Shown here piece by piece: positions 59,273 to 64,000 of a DNA stretch of 64,000 nt. Numbering within the stretch: position 1 is the first letter of the stretch; each line of letters starts with the position of its first letter. Below the pieces are notes generated by a model. It did no database searches and was not told where the DNA came from. It saw only the letters and a program-made list of their open reading frames with translations. The stretch comes from Brachypterus glaber. Taxonomy: Eukaryota; Arthropoda; Insecta; Coleoptera; Kateretidae. The translations under genes and the position numbers were made by a program. Where the stretch lies: the NCBI GenBank assembly GCA_958510825.1, contig OY294048.1:38095026-38159025 (forward strand), read 5' to 3'.

Positions 59273-62200
59273 GTAAGTAAATAAAGCACAATTTTTGATA
59301 CTTAGAAGTTTTAATAACAAAAGTTTTTACAGCACCAATACCACAAAAATGCCATTTTTTATCGTATTTTGCAAAAAATTTAATTTAAATCCAATTTATG
59401 TATAACGAATTTTTTTTTTGAAGCTGTAGTTACTAACGTAAAATTTACGAAAAAAAGTTATTATAAAAAAGTAATTAGAAAAAAAAATAATGGCCTTGTC
59501 CCAAATTTTAATTTTATTAAAATATCTCTTATTTATTCTTAAAACAAATGAAAATCGTTTTTCTCAATAACAGACTGTCGAAAAATAACAACAAATAAAA
59601 TGAATGAAATTTGAAATTATTTATTATTCTAGACATTTGAACTATTACATATCTCATTTTGTTCAAAATAAACGCGTTAACAAATTTTCGTTATTTTTTT
59701 TTAATTTTCACAAAAAAAAATCCGTGGGACGAATTGGGTTAAGAGGTTCATAGCTCCCATAGGGCTCATTTCCGGACTAACCTTTAAAGGAACTATTTTT
59801 CATATTTTTTAATGCATAATCCCTTAAAATTTCCGAACTTATTTCTGAATAACCCTGTATATTATAGTATAATTATCATTTTTAGTGTATAGTTGTATGC
59901 TTTACAAAAATACATCTCATGAAAGAAATGAAGGAAACGCAAAACGAAATATCCAAATTCTTTCTGAAACTAGATGCTGGAAGTAAGGCTGTGACTAAAA
60001 AAATTTTTAACCAAATTTTTGTACTTCGGTTTTTAATGAGTTTGTTGCATGTAATCGTGAAAACTGCATTAATTTTTATATTTCCTTTAAATATGCCATT
60101 ACTAGGAAATGAAGAATCGATTTTTATTCTCATAAAAATTTCGAATACGTATTTAGGTAATGTCACTTGTCAAATTATTTTCTTGTAGATGTCATTAAAA
60201 TTTTTAATAAAAATATGAATTCCTAAGCTATTTATTGGATAAAACTTTGTATGGCACTCATGGGTAAACCAATATTGCCCTCTCGAAAATTAACCTGCTT
60301 GGCTGACGCCTCGCAGGTTAATTTTCTCATGGGCAATATCTTACTTTAGCCGGGTGTTCAAAAAATGTCTGTCTGTCTGTCGGTATGTATTTAAACCTTA
60401 TAACTTTTTAATGGAATGTTTTATTAGAAAAATTCTTTCACCCAACGATTCAGGACCTTTTATGTTTGCGTCACATCAAATATGGTTAACATTAGCGTAG
60501 GACAAGCGGGGCAAAAACTATAATTTTTAGCGATATCTCACTTATTATTTATAGTAGGTCAATTTTTTTTTTGCATTAATGATAATAATGTTTAATTCCC
60601 TACAAAAGCATATAACGAGATATAGACATTTTAATAAATTTTGATATATTTTTACATTTTTAATTAGATATCAAATTTTGACACTAGTAAATTTTCAATC
60701 ATAGGTAAAATTAATTTAAATTAATTTTTCTTTCAATAAATTTCTGATAATGGTGCGACCAGAAAAACAATCCGATAAAGCTACAAAAAAAAAGGAAATA
60801 GTCCAAAAATACAGGTGAAGTCTTTTATATTATAAACTTCCTCATATTTCCATATTTTTTTCGAGAATTTTTGTTTTTTACTTTTTGAAAAAAAAGAACA
60901 GTTTTTTCAAAATAAGTTCTAATATAAATAATGCAGAGGTCTAATATTTATAACAATTTTAGGTGAACATGGATATTACATAAATGGAATGATATATACT
61001 GCAACGTATTTACTAGCTCCAATTTATTTAACTCATTGCATAATATTTTATTACTTTCTTTTTCATATCATATTTCAGTGCTATATAATGCACGATAATT
61101 TAAAAAATATATCTTCCGGTTTTGTTATTAATGAAGGTCTAATAGACAACGCTTTTTATCAAGACTGCATATATTATAGACTTACGAACTGCATACAACA
61201 TCATATTGCTATCAAAAGGTTCAGTATCAATAAAATGGAGATTTGCACATATCTGCATATTATGCACTTTATAAAAAACTTCGGCAAATTTAATTGTTCA
61301 CGTTTATGTTAGCAAATCTTTTCTAAATATCTCGTTTTAGTTATTTGACAACTAATGGCGTAGAAACATAATGGCACACATATTGGAAGAAGCATTTAAC
61401 TAAATTTTGGAAAATTAAAGTTTATTCTAGCTTATGCTCTGCTCACTAATCGAAAAAAGTTAAGGATATTTTGGTTTCTCTGAGAAAAAATAATCGAAAA
61501 AACAAAAAATGACCCACCGCTGTCTCATTATGTTGTTTAACTGTGTTCAACATGCCCTGCGACATGCTTGGTAGAGCAGTAACTGATTGTCAACCAGATT
61601 TTCATGAAGTAAGGAAACTAGCAAGTTCTTCCGGATTTATGGGATTTGTTGGACCAAGATTAGTTAAATCGCTTAATTTTAAGTACGCATCGGCGAGTTG
61701 GAGCGGTTATAGCCAATAGAGGTAGAATTACTCGCTATTAATTAATTTTCAAAAATAATTTCTCTTTTGTTACATTATGGAAAACATATTGTTAAATCCC
61801 GAATAACAATTTTTTGAATTGATTAAAATTATTTGTTTTTTTAGAAATGTTTAGTGAATATGGACATTTTATGACTTTTTTCCTAAACTGTTTTTTCCCA
61901 GAGAAAGCACCATTTTTTTCTAAACTGTTTTTTTCCCGGAGAAAGCACCATTTTTAACAATATCCTTAACTTTTTTTCGATCAGTTCATGTTATTTTTGT
62001 TCATAAAACTTTCAATTTAAAAACTTTTAGGATTCATCGTAAATCAAATATTACCTTCAATTATTATATTATAATTGACGCATTTATTGGAATATTATTG
62101 GTAGCTTCTGTTTTTGTTTTTTTATTTATGGTAAGAAACTTTTAAAATTTTACGAAGGGGCAATTCCAGAGCACTCAGATTCGTTCTTTCCTGTAGTTTT

Positions 62201-62662
62201 TCTGTTTTTTTTTTAAATTGTTTTTTTCATACATAATTTAAATTCATACGCAAATTTAAAATAATATTTTATTCACTATTTTTAGTACTTTTAAATTTAT
62301 AAAATTATTAAATATTACTAATACCATCTCATTAAAAAAAATATATGTATAGCAAATTTAGACGTAACGGGTGAAATGGGCTTAAGGACACTAGATTGGA
62401 ATGTGAACCATACTGTTCTAGTGTCTTTAACTTATATCTCTTATTATAACATTGTAAAAGTTATTTTGTTATTATAGTATAGTATAGTAAAATGAATAAT
62501 AATTATAATTAATAATAACAAAATCACTTAATTATTATTAAATTATTATATATATATTTTTAGAATAAGGATCCTGTAAATATAAGAATCATAACTCTAG
62601 GTTTATGCATTAGTATTAATAGTGCTATATTTCAATATGGAGGACAACAATTTTGTAATGAA
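59054..62662 (+). CDS. Insect odorant receptor (7tm_6 family), partial, five exons
   Basis: Joined exons 59054-59272, 59886-60156, 60963-61218, 62031-62130 and 62564-62662 give about 315 residues in one frame through GT-AG introns, with split codons that match at each junction. Odorant receptors are inverted seven-pass channels in the dendrites of olfactory neurons and work with the co-receptor Orco. The translation is very hydrophobic: TM1 about residues 33-53 (IFSIFILILNIIALILVVLV), then further helices in exons 2 and 3. A conserved region follows, with NAFYQDCIYYRLTNCIQHH then IAIKR, which resembles the family signature before TM6. Exon 4 is one helix (GILLVASVFVFLFM). Exon 5 has QYGGQQFCNE, like the GNE motif before TM7. 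Typical length is near 400, so one or two 3' exons are missing. The start ATG is the first in frame but unproven. A gustatory receptor is less likely. Confidence 0.8.
59740..59866. repeat. MITE end (CCCTGTATA type) in receptor intron 1
   Basis: GGGCTCATTTCCGGACTAAC, TATAGGAAC-like and AATAACCCTGTATA blocks match 62840-62970 and parts of 49120-49225. Only one arm is present. Confidence 0.45.
59886..60156 (+). CDS. Odorant receptor exon 2
   Basis: 90 codons plus one base. Begins CIVVCFTKIHLMKEM, contains KIFNQIFVLRFLMSLLHVIV and ends NTYLG at a GTAATG donor. An antisense open frame in the same place is a shadow. Confidence 0.75.
60272..60339. repeat. Short palindromic repeat, family G (copy 2)
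   Basis: Inverted copy of 19322-19387: TATTGCCCTCTCGAAAATTA ... centre CTTGGCTGACGCCTCG ... TTCTCATGGGCAATA. It lies in receptor intron 2. Confidence 0.75.
60963..61218 (+). CDS. Odorant receptor exon 3
   Basis: Two bases complete the split codon, then 84 codons and two bases. Contains EHGYYINGMIYTATYLLAP, a helix and the QDCIYYRLTNCIQHH region. The donor is AAAG/GTTCAG, chosen because it alone keeps the frame into exon 4. Confidence 0.78.
61449..61981. mobile_element. Foldback MITE in receptor intron 3
   Basis: ATCGAAAAAAGTTAAGGATA and TATCCTTAACTTTTTTTCGAT are inverted. Near the right end a unit with CTAAACTGTTTTTTCCC and GAGAAAGCACCAT is doubled. An unrecognised open stretch occupies the middle. 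Confidence 0.7.
61514..61719 (+). other. Unrecognised 68-codon open stretch inside a MITE
   Basis: The frame is open from 61514, with an ATG at 61552 and TAG at 61717-61719. Base composition is more gene-like than the flanks. Residues include LGRAVTDCQPDFHEVRKLAS and GFMGFVGPRLVKSLNF. I do not recognise it. It may be captured host coding sequence or a transposase scrap. Confidence 0.25.
62031..62130 (+). CDS. Odorant receptor exon 4
   Basis: One base completes the split Arg codon, then IHRKSNITFNYYIIIDAF and a hydrophobic helix. Acceptor CTTTTAG, donor GTAAGA, phase 0 out. Confidence 0.75.
62564..62662 (+). CDS. Odorant receptor exon 5
   Basis: 33 codons: NKDPVNIRIITLGLCISINS then AIFQYGGQQFCNE. 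Acceptor TTTTTAG, donor GTAAGT. A further exon for TM7 is expected downstream but none was found to 64000. Confidence 0.75.
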
Positions 62663-62689
62663 GTAAGTGTAAAAAGGCAAAAAAGTGAC

Positions 62690-62970
62690 ATAGCCCCCCC
62701 CCCACATTTTGCACGTCCCTGGTTAAAATAACCAAATAAAAATTACATAAAATAATAGCCTTTATCAATGCTAAGGCATGTGCAAAAATTCGTTACTGTG
62801 GTTGATAGGGTAAAAGACATTTATTAAAAACTCTTTTTTAGGGGCACTCTTAAAAGAGCCGTAGCTCCCTTAGGGCTCGTTTGCGGACCTACCTTTATAG
62901 GAACTTTTTTCATATTTTTGTAATCACCTCTAAAATTTATCTACGCGAGTTCTGGAACACCCTGTATATT
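62690..62970. repeat. Two solo MITE ends after receptor exon 5
   Basis: 62690-62725 (C run, then CACATTTTGCACGTCCCTGG) matches the inner end type at 40856/41472. 62840-62970 (GAGCCGTAGCTCCCTTAGGG ... ACACCCTGTATA) matches 59740-59866. The matching arms are missing. Confidence 0.5.
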
Positions 62971-63052
62971 TTTGGTTTTATTTATTTAGTTTTTAATTTT
63001 GTATACTATTTTTTGTTTATTTTTCTTAAATAATTTTTGTGCTATGCGTTTT

Positions 63053-63100
63053 AGGGCCTATCCAGAGGCTCGTATAGATAAAAATATAATCTCTGGTGCG
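63053..63100 (+). repeat. Family P, single arm (copy 3)
   Basis: GGGCCTATCCAGAGGCTCGT is the end of the palindromic MITE at 1-112. The other arm is not seen. Confidence 0.55.
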
Positions 63101-63274
63101 CTTTAGGATCTATATAGGTAAAAATATTGTCCGAACCGTACACAGAAATTAAGTTGGTTTCATGTGCGTTTCGGAGCATATATGGGCCGAACTTAATTTA
63201 TGTAAAAGTAAGTTCTGTGCGCAATTCTGAAACCAGCTACAAATAATTTTAAAATATCTTTAAAAACGTATTTT

Positions 63275-63975
63275 ACATCGGCACTTAGTGCTACTAAGAG
63301 TGCCGATGTATTGAAATCTTCGCCGAAAAGTCAAAATCTTTGACCACGTTTTTTTCACATCTCTCGACGTTTTAGACAAGAGTCGAAATCAGTAAAAAAA
63401 ATTTTTGCGTCCGTCTGTCTGCCTGTCTGTCTGGGTGTAAACTCTCTAACTCCATTTCTACATGAGATATCGACTTGCAGTTTTTTGCATATTGTTTCTT
63501 ATCGTATTCCGAAGAGCTGATTAGATTTTGGTGGTAAACGATTGGGGGTAAGGGGTAAAAATAGGGTAAAACTTCTATTTTTAGCGTTTTTTGTTTATAA
63601 TTAAGGTAAATATTATTGTATTTGTTAATTTAGCACTTATATAAACGATAATTTTAAATTGGTCAAAAAATGTTAGAAACAACGTTTTCCTAAAACGCAT
63701 TGTTTTCGAGATATTGGCATTTAAAGCAGTAAAAGGTTTTTTAGCATATCTCACATATTTATATCCCGATTTCAAAAAAATATATTTTAAATAAAAGCTC
63801 TTTTTAAGCCCTATAAAAAATGTAATATACAGTTTTTTGCTAGAACATAATGTTTTAAAGATTCAGAATTTAACATCAAACAAAACACCTAGTTTGAAAT
63901 TTTCAAACTAGATGGCTCTAGTGTACAATAGTGCCGATATTTTGACAGGGTGCTTGCAACGTTTCATCTAGTTTG
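63275..63975 (-). repeat. Dispersed repeat N, copy 2
   Basis: Inverted copy of 34270-34975, with the palindromic end CATCGGCACTTAGTGCTACT and the other end ACAGGGTGCTTGCAACG. Open frames in both copies are not conserved as protein. Confidence 0.75.
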
Positions 63976-64000
63976 ATTTATGTTCTGAAGTACTTTGTTT

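Noticed and set aside
59882..60166. Minus-strand ORF of 94 codons
   Set aside because: It is the antisense shadow of odorant receptor exon 2, which has phase-matched splice sites and family-like residues.

Overview
This window is strongly AT-rich, intron-rich eukaryotic DNA from an insect nuclear genome. The evidence is a spliced gene for a seven-transmembrane odorant receptor (a family confined to insects), a spliced tetraspanin, and the C-terminal exons of Mediator subunit 14, all with GT-AG introns in consistent phase. I cannot name the insect order from the sequence alone. Exons are a small fraction of the window. The rest is dominated by short DNA transposons without a transposase, mostly foldback or MITE-like, many of them nested. 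There are also tRNA-derived SINEs and one degraded LINE.

Layout. 1-20425: repeats only. They include a 1.1-kb foldback element with a possible captured exon, a broken LINE reverse transcriptase (minus strand, about 2366-3115), several dispersed repeat families, a piggyBac-like MITE with TTAA duplications and a hAT-like MITE with an exact 8-bp duplication. A possible distant 5' exon or promoter lies near 5110-5370. 20426-43085: a plus-strand tetraspanin gene of six coding exons (266 residues). Its introns hold three SINE copies, a foldback element carrying a zinc-finger ORF (32343-33266), and many other MITEs. 43086-50049: intergenic MITEs. 50050-54696: the last five coding exons of MED14 on the minus strand. 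59054-62662: five coding exons of an odorant receptor on the plus strand. Its last exon is not found before the window ends.

The three genes show no functional relationship. The upstream MED14 exons were not found up to 64000, so the receptor probably lies antisense inside a large MED14 intron (inference). The most interesting architecture is at the tetraspanin start-codon exon. It is bracketed by two nearly identical ~770-bp transposon copies in opposite orientation, an arrangement known to favour exon circularisation. In two further tetraspanin introns, the 3' end of one dispersed repeat family lies directly upstream of a splice acceptor.

Exon limits were read by eye from splice signals, reading phase and remembered family features. 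Copy limits of degenerate repeats are approximate. No database search was run.
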